From Parvibaculum sp040216885 (GTDB taxonomy: Bacteria; Pseudomonadota; Alphaproteobacteria; Parvibaculales; Parvibaculaceae), in contig JAVJOG010000020.1 of the NCBI GenBank assembly GCA_040216885.1, positions 1-64,000 of the forward strand: a DNA stretch of 64,000 nt, read 5' to 3'. Position 1 is the first letter of the stretch. Every line of letters starts with the position of its first letter. The position numbers were made by a program, and so were the translations under genes. Under the pieces are notes generated by a model, which saw nothing but the letters and a program-made list of their open reading frames with translations, had not been told where the DNA came from and ran no database searches. Positions 34,769 to 42,761 of the stretch are shown in pieces.

Positions 34769-34819
34769 TCCCGCAACTTGTGCCCGGGTTTATGCCCGGG
34801 TTTATCCCCGGTTGCGGGA
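34769..34819. repeat. inverted repeat with internal direct repeats
   Basis: TCCCGCAAC (34769-34777) is exactly inverted at 34811-34819 (GTTGCGGGA). The loop contains a 12-bp unit (GCCCGGGTTTAT) repeated twice and a third partial copy. It lies between converging mtgA and the dehydrogenase small-subunit gene and could act as a terminator, though there is no T run. Confidence 0.5.
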
Positions 34820-34823
34820 CAAG

Positions 34824-35285
34824 TCAGGCGCCGTGCGCGGCATCGCGCATGACCAGCGCGGCGAGCGCGCAGAGGTCGGCCTCCGTTTCGGAGAGATGCC
34901 ACTTCTCGATCGCGACCATGCGGTCGCCGAGATAGTCGGCGCGGACGGAGGCGGCGAGGGCGCGATGCGCGAGCTCCGGCGCGGCGGCGGGCGACCAGCC
35001 ATGCGCACGCAGGCGGCGGGCGAGACGTGCTTCGTAGACGGCGAGGGTTTCGCCGGGTTTGCTTTCGGCGAACCAGATTTCGCCGAGCTTCGCGGCCGAT
35101 GCCGGATCGGCCAGCAAGCCGAGAAATGCGCCGCTGTCGAGACGTGCGGCGGCGGGCGGGCGGCCGAAGAGTATCGCGGCGGTGACACCGGCCGACGCGG
35201 CGACGCCGGCGAGGATCACGATGTCGCGGCGGGAGAAGGCGGGTGCGGCCGCGTGATGTTCCGTGTGCTCCGTATCCTTTTCCAT
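34824..35285 (-). CDS. GMC dehydrogenase small subunit, Tat-signal type
   Basis: About 153 residues. SRRDIVILAGVAASAGVTAA near residue 18 is a twin-arginine-like signal followed by a hydrophobic stretch. The remainder (GAFLGLLADPASAAKLGEIW, YEARLARRLRAHGWSP) resembles small subunits of membrane-associated FAD dehydrogenases (gluconate/sorbitol/fructose type). Its ATG overlaps the last base of the GMC oxidoreductase stop. Such subunits can export the folded catalytic subunit as a passenger. No cytochrome c subunit is adjacent. Confidence 0.65.
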   Translation of the reverse strand: MEKDTEHTEHHAAAPAFSRRDIVILAGVAASAGVTAAILFGRPPAAARLDSGAFLGLLADPASAAKLGEIWFAESKPGETLAVYEARLARRLRAHGWSPAAAPELAHRALAASVRADYLGDRMVAIEKWHLSETEADLCALAALVMRDAAHGA

Positions 35286-36823
35286 CAGGCGAAGGCCCCT
35301 TCCTCGAAGCGGGATTTCAGATGGTCGGTCAGGCGCAGCGCCAGCGCGACCAGCGTCAGTGTCGGGTTGACGGTGCCGCCGGTCGGGTAGAGCGAGGAAC
35401 CGGCGATATAGAGGTTCGACATTCCGTGTACGCGGCAATCGGCGCCGGCGACGCCTTTTTTAGGATCGGACGCCATGCGCGTCGTGCCCATATGATGGTT
35501 GCCCCAGCCTTCGGCGACCGTCCATTCGTCGCGCTCGGGAAAGAGCACGCGGACGCGGCCCTCGCCCCAGGCGCCGAAAGCGCGGGCCAGCGCCTCGAGA
35601 TTGCCGCGCAGGCTGTCGGCGTCGGATTTTTTCAGACGCCAGGCAAGGCGCGTGCGCGCGAGGCCGAGCGCGTCCTTCTCGTCCGACAGCGTGATGCGGC
35701 TGGCCGGGTTCGGCTCCTGCTCGGTGGCGCAGCCGACGCCGATGCGCCAGCCATATTCCGCGTTCGGCGCGGCGGCGGACGTGGTGTCGCGGGCGAGCTT
35801 CAGCACCAGCGGCTGAATCCAGGCGGCGGGGTCGCGGTTGTCCGGCTCGGTGCCGGTCGTCTCCGTCACCGCATAGCTCATGCCGAAAGTCAGCACGGTG
35901 CCCATGCGGCGCGTGCGGCGCAGATAGTCGGGCGAGAAGAGGAAGCAGCCGCGGACCACCGAATTCTGGAGTTTCGTGTAGGTGCGGTAGAAGCGCGCCA
36001 CATGATCCGGGTCGGTGACGAGGAAGGTCGCGGGCGAGGGGATGTGGGGATGCTCCATGAAGAAGCGGCCAACATTGCCGTTGCGGTTGCCGAGCCCGTC
36101 GCGCTCGACGCTGTTGGAGAGTAGCAGGATACGCGCGTTTTCGATGGCGCCGGCGGCGAGGATGCAGGCTTTCGGTTTCACCTCGAAACGGATGCCGGAC
36201 AATGTGCCGATGCGGAGCGTGTCGACGCGGGCGCCGTTTTCCGCCGGCACGATCTCCATGACATTGCTGTTGAGATAGCAGGTGACATTGCGCGCCTGCT
36301 CGATGTCGGGGCGGTATTTCTTTCCGAAGCGCGTCGGCGGGCTGTAGATGAAGAAGCGCGTCATCACCTCGTCGCCGGCCAGCGGCAGCGGCTCGCCGCC
36401 TTCGGCCCAGGCGGAAGCGTCGTCGAACGCGGTGGAGCGGAGCTGGCAGACATCGGCGGCGCGCTCGTAATACGGGTCGAGAATGGCGCGGGTGATCGGC
36501 CAGCCGGAATGGGGGACCCAGTCGCGCTCCTCGAAATCCATCGGTTCGAGCGGCCGCGTCCAGCCGCCCCAGTGATTGGTGGTGCCGCCGAAATAGCGCA
36601 GGCGCGAACTTGTGAGCGGATATTCGACGCCCGCCATCTCGCCTTCATAGAGGTCTTGCGTGCCGGCATCGAATTCGAAGCCGCCGCTTTCGATCAGCGC
36701 CACCGAAATGCCGGAACCGGCAAGCTCGCGGGCGATCGCGATGCCGGCGGCGCCGGCGCCGATGATGGCGAGGTCGGCTTCTATCGTGGTGCCGTCCGGG
36801 ACGTTGCGTCCGTCGATGAACAT
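35285..36823 (-). CDS. GMC-family FAD-dependent oxidoreductase, large subunit
   Basis: 512 residues. ADLAIIGAGAAGIAIARELA is the FAD-binding loop, YFGGTTNHWGGWTRPLEPMD a substrate-side motif, and WGNHHMGTTRMASDPKKGVA followed by VNPTLTLVALALR supply the active-site His and Asn region. It lacks its own signal peptide, consistent with co-export with the Tat-bearing small subunit. It probably oxidises an alcohol or sugar; the substrate is unknown. Confidence 0.8.
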   Translation of the reverse strand: MFIDGRNVPDGTTIEADLAIIGAGAAGIAIARELAGSGISVALIESGGFEFDAGTQDLYEGEMAGVEYPLTSSRLRYFGGTTNHWGGWTRPLEPMDFEERDWVPHSGWPITRAILDPYYERAADVCQLRSTAFDDASAWAEGGEPLPLAGDEVMTRFFIYSPPTRFGKKYRPDIEQARNVTCYLNSNVMEIVPAENGARVDTLRIGTLSGIRFEVKPKACILAAGAIENARILLLSNSVERDGLGNRNGNVGRFFMEHPHIPSPATFLVTDPDHVARFYRTYTKLQNSVVRGCFLFSPDYLRRTRRMGTVLTFGMSYAVTETTGTEPDNRDPAAWIQPLVLKLARDTTSAAAPNAEYGWRIGVGCATEQEPNPASRITLSDEKDALGLARTRLAWRLKKSDADSLRGNLEALARAFGAWGEGRVRVLFPERDEWTVAEGWGNHHMGTTRMASDPKKGVAGADCRVHGMSNLYIAGSSLYPTGGTVNPTLTLVALALRLTDHLKSRFEEGAFA

Positions 36824-37165
36824 GGGGTTGTTCCGGTCCTGCGTTCAGCTTGCGGCGGGGAGCCATTTCAGGGCCGCCGCGCCCTTGTCCATCGTCATCG
36901 CGACGAAATTACGGCGACGGGCCGACCTTTATACGGCGACTCCCTTGAATTTACGCGGCGTTTTGGCCGTTTTCGAGGCCGTTTTACGCTGGACCGGGCG
37001 GGGGGCCTCATGCGAGGTTTCTTTCCAACAGGAATCCCCTCTCCGGCACCGGGGCGGCGCCCGCAAAAGGCCCGGCCCGGACCCTGAAAAAGCCCCGACC
37101 GCCCGCAAAAGACGGGCGGGGGCGGACCGGCCGAGGGACGGCATCAAACAAGGAGGACTGCCCCC
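36824..37165. other. divergent intergenic region
   Basis: 342 bp between the GMC operon (minus) and aldehyde dehydrogenase (plus). A GC-rich hairpin (CCGCCCG/CGGGCGG around 37099-37120) lies upstream of the dehydrogenase and AGGAGG precedes its ATG. No gene is seen. Confidence 0.4.
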
Positions 37166-38593
37166 ATGAAGGACTATCTGAAATTCTATATCGACGGCCA
37201 GTGGGTCGACCCGGCGGAGAAGAAGACGCTCGACGTCATCAACCCGGCCACCGAGGAGCCTTTCGCCCGCATCAGCATGGGCTCGGCCAAGGATGTCGAC
37301 AAGGCGGTGGCCGCCGCGAAGGCCGCCTTCCCGAAATTCTCGACGACGACGAAGCAGGAGCGCATCGAACTCCTGCAGTCGATCATGGCGGTCTACCAGA
37401 AACGCTATGCCGAAATCGCCGCCGCGATCACCGAGGAGATGGGCGCGCCGCAGAAGCTGTCGCAAAACGCGCAGGCCGCCATGGGCATCGCGCATCTCAA
37501 CACCAATCTCGAAATCCTGAAGAAGTACGAATTCGAGGAAGACAAGGGCCCGACGCGGATCCTGCGCGAGCCGGTCGGCGTGTGCGCCTTCATCACGCCG
37601 TGGAACTGGCCGATCAACCAGATCGCCTGCAAGGTGGCGCCGGCGCTCGCCGTCGGGTGCACCATGGTGCTGAAGCCTTCGGAAGTGGCGCCGATCAACG
37701 CCTATATCTTCGCCGAAGTGCTGCATGAGGCGGGCGTGCCCAAGGGCGTGTTCAACCTTGTCAATGGCGACGGCGTGGGCGTCGGTTCGCCGCTGTCGGC
37801 GCATCCGGATGTCGACATGGTGTCGTTCACCGGCTCGACCCGGGCCGGCATTCTCGTTTCGAAGGCGGCCGCCGACACGGTCAAGCGCGTCGCGCTCGAA
37901 CTCGGCGGCAAGTCGGCCAACATCGTGCTCGACGATGCCGACTTCAAGAAGGCGGTGGCGGGCTCGGTGTTCGGCATGATGTCGAATTCCGGCCAGAGCT
38001 GCAACGCGCCGTCGCGCATGCTGGTTCCGGCGTCGCGGCAGGACGAGGTGATCGCAATCGCCAAAGCCGCCGCCGAGCAGGTGAAGGCAGGCGATCCGAA
38101 CGCCGAGGGCACGGTGATCGGCCCGGTCGTTTCGGAAGTGCAGTTCAACAAGATCCAGGGCCTGATCCAGAAGGGCATCGAGGAAGGCGCGACGCTCGTC
38201 ACCGGCGGTCCGGGCCGTCCGGAAGGCGTCAACAAGGGCTATTACGTGCGCCCGACGGTCTTCGCCAACGTCACCAACGACATGACCATCGCGCGCGAGG
38301 AAATCTTCGGGCCGGTGATGGCGATCCTTCCCTACAAGGACGAGGAAGACGCGGTCAAGATCGCCAACGACACGGTCTACGGGCTCTCGGGCTATGTGCA
38401 GGGCGAGCCGGAACATGCGCGGAAAGTCGCCGCGCGGCTCCGCACCGGCAATGTGCACCTCAACCTCGCCGGACCCGACCTCAACGCGCCCTTCGGCGGC
38501 TACAAGCAGTCGGGCAACGGCCGCGAATGGGGCGAGTTCGGCTTCGAGGAGTTCCTCGAAGTCAAGGCTGTGTTGGGATACAACGCCGCTTGA
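37166..38593 (+). CDS. NAD(P)-dependent aldehyde dehydrogenase
   Basis: 475 residues, full-length ALDH. FITPWNWPINQIACKVAPAL is the cofactor strand, SFTGSTRAG the NAD loop, LELGGKSANIVLDDAD carries the general-base Glu, and GQSCNAPSRMLVP the catalytic Cys. EEIFGPVMAI and PFGGYKQSGNGREWG are the usual C-terminal motifs. It oxidises an aldehyde to the acid; the substrate is not assignable. AAGGAGG precedes the start and a strong terminator follows. Confidence 0.92.
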   Translation: MKDYLKFYIDGQWVDPAEKKTLDVINPATEEPFARISMGSAKDVDKAVAAAKAAFPKFSTTTKQERIELLQSIMAVYQKRYAEIAAAITEEMGAPQKLSQNAQAAMGIAHLNTNLEILKKYEFEEDKGPTRILREPVGVCAFITPWNWPINQIACKVAPALAVGCTMVLKPSEVAPINAYIFAEVLHEAGVPKGVFNLVNGDGVGVGSPLSAHPDVDMVSFTGSTRAGILVSKAAADTVKRVALELGGKSANIVLDDADFKKAVAGSVFGMMSNSGQSCNAPSRMLVPASRQDEVIAIAKAAAEQVKAGDPNAEGTVIGPVVSEVQFNKIQGLIQKGIEEGATLVTGGPGRPEGVNKGYYVRPTVFANVTNDMTIAREEIFGPVMAILPYKDEEDAVKIANDTVYGLSGYVQGEPEHARKVAARLRTGNVHLNLAGPDLNAPFGGYKQSGNGREWGEFGFEEFLEVKAVLGYNAA

Positions 38594-38624
38594 TGCCAAT
38601 TCCGGATTGATCCGGACAAGGAAG

Positions 38625-38655
38625 AAGCCGGTCCCGAAAGGGGCCGGCTTTTTTG
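38625..38655 (+). terminator. rho-independent terminator of aldehyde dehydrogenase gene
   Basis: AAGCCGGTCCC and GGGGCCGGCTT pair around a GAAA tetraloop, followed by six T residues. It lies about 30 nt after the stop codon. Confidence 0.9.
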
Positions 38656-38736
38656 TTGTGAAGAGAGACGTGCATGGCCCGCATGAAGCAGGCCATGACG
38701 ATTTTTGGGGAGGTGGGTCAATCGGCCACGTCGTCT

Positions 38737-38905
38737 TGCCCGGGCTTGACCCGGGCACCCAGGAGCCGCGTAGCGGCGTCTGTCTTCGCAAGAATCCGGG
38801 ACTGAAACGGCGAATGGTGCTCAAGGCGCATTTTTGTGAAGAGGGACGGCGCGCGTTGCGCGCGCCTTCTGGATTGCCGGATCAAGTCCGGCAATGACGA
38901 GTGTG
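38737..38905. repeat. extragenic palindromic repeats
   Basis: Three palindromes occur in a non-coding stretch: TGCCCGGGCTTGACCCGGGC (38737-38756), GGCGCGCGTTGCGCGCGCC (38848-38866) and TTGCCGGATCAAGTCCGGCA (38874-38893). The first and last are of the family scattered through alphaproteobacterial intergenic DNA. The region 38656-39035 otherwise contains no gene. Confidence 0.65.
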
Positions 38906-39035
38906 GGGGGTGGCATTTGCGGGCGGCGCGCGTGAAACCGCTGTCTCCCTTCGCCTACCTCCGAGGTAATTGCCGCGCTGACGCCGTGCGGGGAGGATGG
39001 CTCCGATGGACAACAACGCCACGGGGAGCCAATTC

Positions 39036-39341
39036 ATGCCGTCACGTCTTCTGCTACTTGCCGCCGTTATTCTTGCCTTCGGAGCGCTGAGTTTCATGGC
39101 GCTGATGGAGACGGGGTATTTCGGGATTTTCGCGCAGCATTTCGAAAATTATGCCGGGATGCAGGTGCTCACCGATCTCGTCATCGTCTGCGTGCTGGCG
39201 ATTGTCTGGATGGTGAACGACGCGAAGACCAGTGGCGTCACGCCCTGGCCTTTCGTGGTGCTGACGCTGGCCGCCGGAGCTTTCGGGATCTTGTTCTATC
39301 TCGTGGCGCGGGAGATCAAGGCGGCGCGTCCGGCGGCCTAG
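39036..39341 (+). CDS. DUF2834-like membrane protein
   Basis: 101 residues with three predicted membrane helices: LLLLAAVILAFGALSFMALM, VLTDLVIVCVLAIVWMVNDA and WPFVVLTLAAGAFGILFYLV. The middle segment with WMVNDA matches the DUF2834 family. ATG 39036 is preferred because GGGGAG lies 7 nt upstream; ATG 39006 is an alternative. Its end overlaps the converging MFS gene by 4 nt. Function unknown. Confidence 0.7.
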   Translation: MPSRLLLLAAVILAFGALSFMALMETGYFGIFAQHFENYAGMQVLTDLVIVCVLAIVWMVNDAKTSGVTPWPFVVLTLAAGAFGILFYLVAREIKAARPAA

Positions 39342-40651
39342 AGCAGCTTCCGTCGCTTCCGCGGTTCATCCACCAGAAAGAACATCGTCAGGACGGCGGC
39401 GGTGAGGACGGCGATCGACAGGCCGAAGAGGGCGTCGAAGGAAATCGCGTAGGCGACGACGCCGCCGAGCAAGGGTCCGGCCGCATGCATCAGCGAGGTC
39501 GCGGTGTTCAGGACCGCGATGCGCATGGGCAGGTCGTCGCGGGCGCCGAACTCGACGATGATGTTCTGGTTCGAGTTCTGGAAGCCGCCTTGCCCGGCGC
39601 CGAGACCGGCAAAGGCGATGGCGAGCGGCCAGAGCGTGTCGACGGCCAGCAGCAGCACGGTGGCCGCGCCCCAGGTGCCGACCGACAGCATGAAGACCAG
39701 GCGGTTGCCGAAGCGGTCGGCGAGCCAGCCCCAGAAGAGATTGGTCGTGGTCTGGCTGAGCAGGAAGGCGGTGGAGAGGATGCCGATGGTGGCGCCCGAG
39801 AGGCCGATGCGCTCGCCCGCATAGAGAATGTAGAAGGGGACCGCCATGGTGCCGAGCGCGGCGAGGCCGGCGGCGACATAGAAGCGGCCAAGCGCAGGGT
39901 CGGCGCGCAGCATCATCGGAATGTCGCGCAACCGGCCGCCCAGCGTCGCGCGGGCGCGGATGGTTGGCGGCTCGGGCTCGCGCACCAGCATCAAGAGCGA
40001 CAGGCCGATGGAAGTCAGGATGAAGGCCATCAGGAAGGTCGAGGCGTAGCCGTTGCCGAAGAGATTGCCCTCGACGAAATAATGGCCGCCCATCCAGGAG
40101 ACGCCGGCGGCGGTGAGACCCGCCGCGAAATTGCGGAAGCCGGTGAGGCGGCCGCGCAGGCGGAGCGGGATCACCTTGGCCATCAGCGTGTTGAAGATCA
40201 CCGCCTGCATGCCGTTGAACAGGCCGAAGAGGCAGAGAAAGCCGATGGCGGTGACGAGGGCCCAGCGTTCGGGCAGGAAGAAGCCGCCAAGCGCGAGGCC
40301 CAGCACGCCGGCGCGCATGCCCCAGCCGATCAGCAAGCCCATCGGCAACACGCGCTTTCTATGTTCGATCAGCGTCGCGCCGAAGATCGAGGAGGCGGAA
40401 GCGCCGATCCATTGCGCGGCCAGCGCCAGGCCGACCAGAAATTCCGAGCCCGAAAGCAGGTAGATGTAAGCCGGGACGAAAGTCGGCGCGTTGACGAGGC
40501 GGAAGCCGGTTTGTCCGAGAAGCCCGTGGGCGAGGTTGGCCGCGTAGTTGCGGCGGAGATTGCCCTCGATCTCGGCCTCATAGGCGGTTTCGGCGTCGCG
40601 CAGGCGGGCGGCGCGTTCGTCTTCGTCGCTCGGGGGCTGCTCCCGGTCCAC
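39338..40651 (-). CDS. MFS transporter
   Basis: 437 residues with about 12 membrane helices. It begins with a charged N-terminal segment, then HGLLGQTGFRLVNAPTFVPA. The loop RLRGRLTGFRNFAAGL and the second-half WLADRFGNRLVF correspond to the conserved MFS loops. Substrate unknown. The GTG at 40651 is the likely start. It faces DUF2834 with a 4-nt overlap of 3' ends. Confidence 0.8.
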   Translation of the reverse strand: MDREQPPSDEDERAARLRDAETAYEAEIEGNLRRNYAANLAHGLLGQTGFRLVNAPTFVPAYIYLLSGSEFLVGLALAAQWIGASASSIFGATLIEHRKRVLPMGLLIGWGMRAGVLGLALGGFFLPERWALVTAIGFLCLFGLFNGMQAVIFNTLMAKVIPLRLRGRLTGFRNFAAGLTAAGVSWMGGHYFVEGNLFGNGYASTFLMAFILTSIGLSLLMLVREPEPPTIRARATLGGRLRDIPMMLRADPALGRFYVAAGLAALGTMAVPFYILYAGERIGLSGATIGILSTAFLLSQTTTNLFWGWLADRFGNRLVFMLSVGTWGAATVLLLAVDTLWPLAIAFAGLGAGQGGFQNSNQNIIVEFGARDDLPMRIAVLNTATSLMHAAGPLLGGVVAYAISFDALFGLSIAVLTAAVLTMFFLVDEPRKRRKLL

Positions 40652-40741
40652 GCGGCTTGTCCTTGTTGTTTTCTGACTGTTTGTCAGCTGTGGCGCCGGC
40701 GCCTTTATAGACTGGAAGCGGCGTTCGGGTCATTCGATTCC

Positions 40742-40925
40742 TCTTCCACCCTCCCCCTGTGGGAGGGTCAAAATTCGCGGCAGCGAATTTTGGGGAGGGG
40801 TTCTCCGCTTTCGGCGGGTGCAGGCGTTGGCTTATGCGATGAAGTTCCGCGCTTACCCCTCCCCGAAAAATCCTCACTGCGTTCGAATTTTTCGACCCTC
40901 CCACAGGGGGAGGGTGGGAAGAAGG
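40742..40925. repeat. large imperfect inverted repeat
   Basis: CCACCCTCCCCCTGTGGGAG at the left end is mirrored by CTCCCACAGGGGGAGGGTGG at the right end, and AAAATTCG/CGAATTTT and GGGGAGGGG/CCCCTCCCC blocks lie inside in the same symmetric order. This resembles a non-autonomous palindromic element or an intergenic repeat common in alphaproteobacteria. No coding sequence is present. Confidence 0.7.
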
Positions 40926-40928
40926 AGG

Positions 40929-41750
40929 CTAGGGCCGCAGCCATTCCTCGCGGGCGCGGGCGCCGGGGGCTTGTGCCAGCGTTTCGGCCAGCCAGTCGAG
41001 CAGGTCGCGCGCGGTGCCGGCGAGCGTCCAGGGCGGGTTGACGACGACGAGGCCGCAGCCGGTCATGCGGGCGGGATCGGCGGCCATGATGTGGAGTTCG
41101 AGGCAGAGCGATTTCGGCGGGCCGTCCTCGGCAAGGCGTTCGAGAAAGGCGCCGGAGACCGACGGGTCCTTGACCGGATACCACATGATGTAAGTGCCGG
41201 TGGCGAAGCGGGCGACGGCATCCGTCAGCGCATCGAAGAGGCGGGTGAATTCGTCGCGCGATTCAAACGGCGGGTCGATCAGCACCACGCCGCGGCGCTC
41301 CTTCGGCGGCAACATGGATTTCAGCGCCGCGTAACCGTCCATCGCATGGGTCTTGACGCGCACGTCGCGGGCGAAGTTTTGCTTCAGCGCCGCCGCATCG
41401 TCGGGGTGCAACTCGCAAAAGGCGAGGCGGTCGGTCTCGCGCATCAGCCGCGCGGCAATCAGCGGCGAGCCCGGATATTGCAACAGCGGTTCGTCGCCGA
41501 GCGCGGCGATCCAGGGCGCGAGCGCGGGGTGCGGATTTTCGCCGGCGAGCACGCGGGCGATGCCGTTGCGAAACTCGCCGGTCTTCTGCGCCTCGACGCC
41601 CGAGAGATCGGTTTCGCCGGTGCCGGCATGGGTGTCGAGCAGGAAGAAGGGTTTGTCCTTCAGCTTCATGTGCTCGATGACGAGGGCGAGGATGCTGTGT
41701 TTCATCACATCGGCGAAATTGCCGGCGTGATAGGCGTGGCGGTAGTTCAT
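40929..41750 (-). CDS. rlmJ: 23S rRNA (adenine-2030-N6)-methyltransferase
   Basis: 273 residues. MNYRHAYHAGNFADVMKH is the invariant RlmJ N-terminus, FLLDTHAGTGETDLSG the SAM site, and RGVVLIDPPFESRDEF the DPPF catalytic motif of N6-adenine methyltransferases. LHIMAADPARMTGCGLVVVN is in the C-terminal part. It methylates A2030 of 23S rRNA in the cytosol. ATG 41750 overlaps the ppk2 stop by 4 nt, indicating an operon. Confidence 0.92.
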   Translation of the reverse strand: MNYRHAYHAGNFADVMKHSILALVIEHMKLKDKPFFLLDTHAGTGETDLSGVEAQKTGEFRNGIARVLAGENPHPALAPWIAALGDEPLLQYPGSPLIAARLMRETDRLAFCELHPDDAAALKQNFARDVRVKTHAMDGYAALKSMLPPKERRGVVLIDPPFESRDEFTRLFDALTDAVARFATGTYIMWYPVKDPSVSGAFLERLAEDGPPKSLCLELHIMAADPARMTGCGLVVVNPPWTLAGTARDLLDWLAETLAQAPGARAREEWLRP

Positions 41751-42544
41751 GGTGCGATGACGCCGGATTTCAGTTGCGCCGGATCGAAGGCGAAAACGAT
41801 CTTGCGGTCGGGCACGGCGATTTTGGCGTTCTTGCCGCGATAGTCGACGCGCGACAGGAGATCGCGGATGACGTTGAGGCGTGCGGCGCGCTTGTCGTCG
41901 GCACGGACGATGTTCCACGGCGCCGAAAGCGTGTGGGTGCGAGCCAGCATCTCGTCGCGGGCGCGGCTGTAGTCGCGCCAGTGCTTCAGCGCCACATGGT
42001 CGATCGGCGAAATCTTCCACTGCTTCAGCGGATCCTTCGCGCGGGCGGCAAGGCGCTCTTTCTGCTCGGGCTTCGTGATGTCGAGATAATATTTCACCAG
42101 CTGGATGCCCGATCCCGTCAGCATGTTTTCGTAGAGCGGCGCGGAGGCCATGAAGCGTTCGTATTCCTCGCCGGTGCAGAAACCCATCACGCGCTCGACG
42201 CCGGCGCGGTTGTACCAGCTGCGGTTGAAGAGCACGAGTTCCTGGGCGGCCGGCAGATGTTCGGTGAAGCGCTGGAAATACCACTGGCTGCTTTCGCGGT
42301 CCGACGGCTTGCCGAGCGCCACGACGCGGGTTTCGCGCGGGCTCAGATGCTGGACGATGCGTTTGATGACGCCGTCCTTGCCGGCGGCGTCGCGGCCCTC
42401 GAAGATCACCAGCAGGCGGTGGTTGTTGGCGATGATGTCGCGCTGCAGCTTCACCAGTTCGACCTGAAGATCGTAGAGCGCTTCGCGGTAGTGCTTGTCG
42501 GAGACGGGCTTTGCGGGCCTTGCCGCTTTCTTCTCTTTCGCCAT
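41747..42544 (-). CDS. ppk2: polyphosphate kinase 2
   Basis: 265 residues. LLVIFEGRDAAGKDGVIKRI is Walker A, LVLFNRSWYNRAGVERVMGF contains Walker B and lid residues, and KQWKISPIDHVALKHWRDYS is a conserved PPK2 stretch. PPK2 enzymes transfer phosphate between polyphosphate and nucleotides, usually making GTP or ATP. ATG 42544 follows GGAGGAACGGCA. It is co-transcribed with rlmJ. Confidence 0.9.
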   Translation of the reverse strand: MAKEKKAARPAKPVSDKHYREALYDLQVELVKLQRDIIANNHRLLVIFEGRDAAGKDGVIKRIVQHLSPRETRVVALGKPSDRESSQWYFQRFTEHLPAAQELVLFNRSWYNRAGVERVMGFCTGEEYERFMASAPLYENMLTGSGIQLVKYYLDITKPEQKERLAARAKDPLKQWKISPIDHVALKHWRDYSRARDEMLARTHTLSAPWNIVRADDKRAARLNVIRDLLSRVDYRGKNAKIAVPDRKIVFAFDPAQLKSGVIAP

Positions 42545-42711
42545 TGCCGTTCCTCCGTCCGCGTCCGGCCGGCGCTCCCGCCGCCTGTCTCTCACCCTAG
42601 CTCTCCGGCGGGCGGCGCGGAATGGCGGTGGCGGTTTTGACGCAGGTCCAGCGTTTTTGGGGCCCGTCCCTTCGGGGGGTTGACCGCCAAGGCCGCTGGC
42701 TTTACAGGAAT

Positions 42712-42729
42712 TGATACATTATAACATCA
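42712..42729 (+). promoter_or_regulatory. Zur-like box upstream of TonB receptor
   Basis: TGATACATTATAACATCA is an imperfect palindrome centred on TTATAA and closely resembles alphaproteobacterial Zur boxes (a TGTTATAACA-type core). It lies 33 nt ahead of the receptor start at 42762, so zinc repression is plausible. Confidence 0.55.
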
Positions 42730-42761
42730 CATGTCCGGGTCGTTCAGTTCAGGGGGTTTCC

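Noticed and set aside
36929..38824. Very long minus-strand frame (631 codons) opposite aldehyde dehydrogenase
   Set aside because: It is the antisense shadow of a perfectly conserved ALDH gene. Composition is Arg/His-rich and no domain is recognisable.
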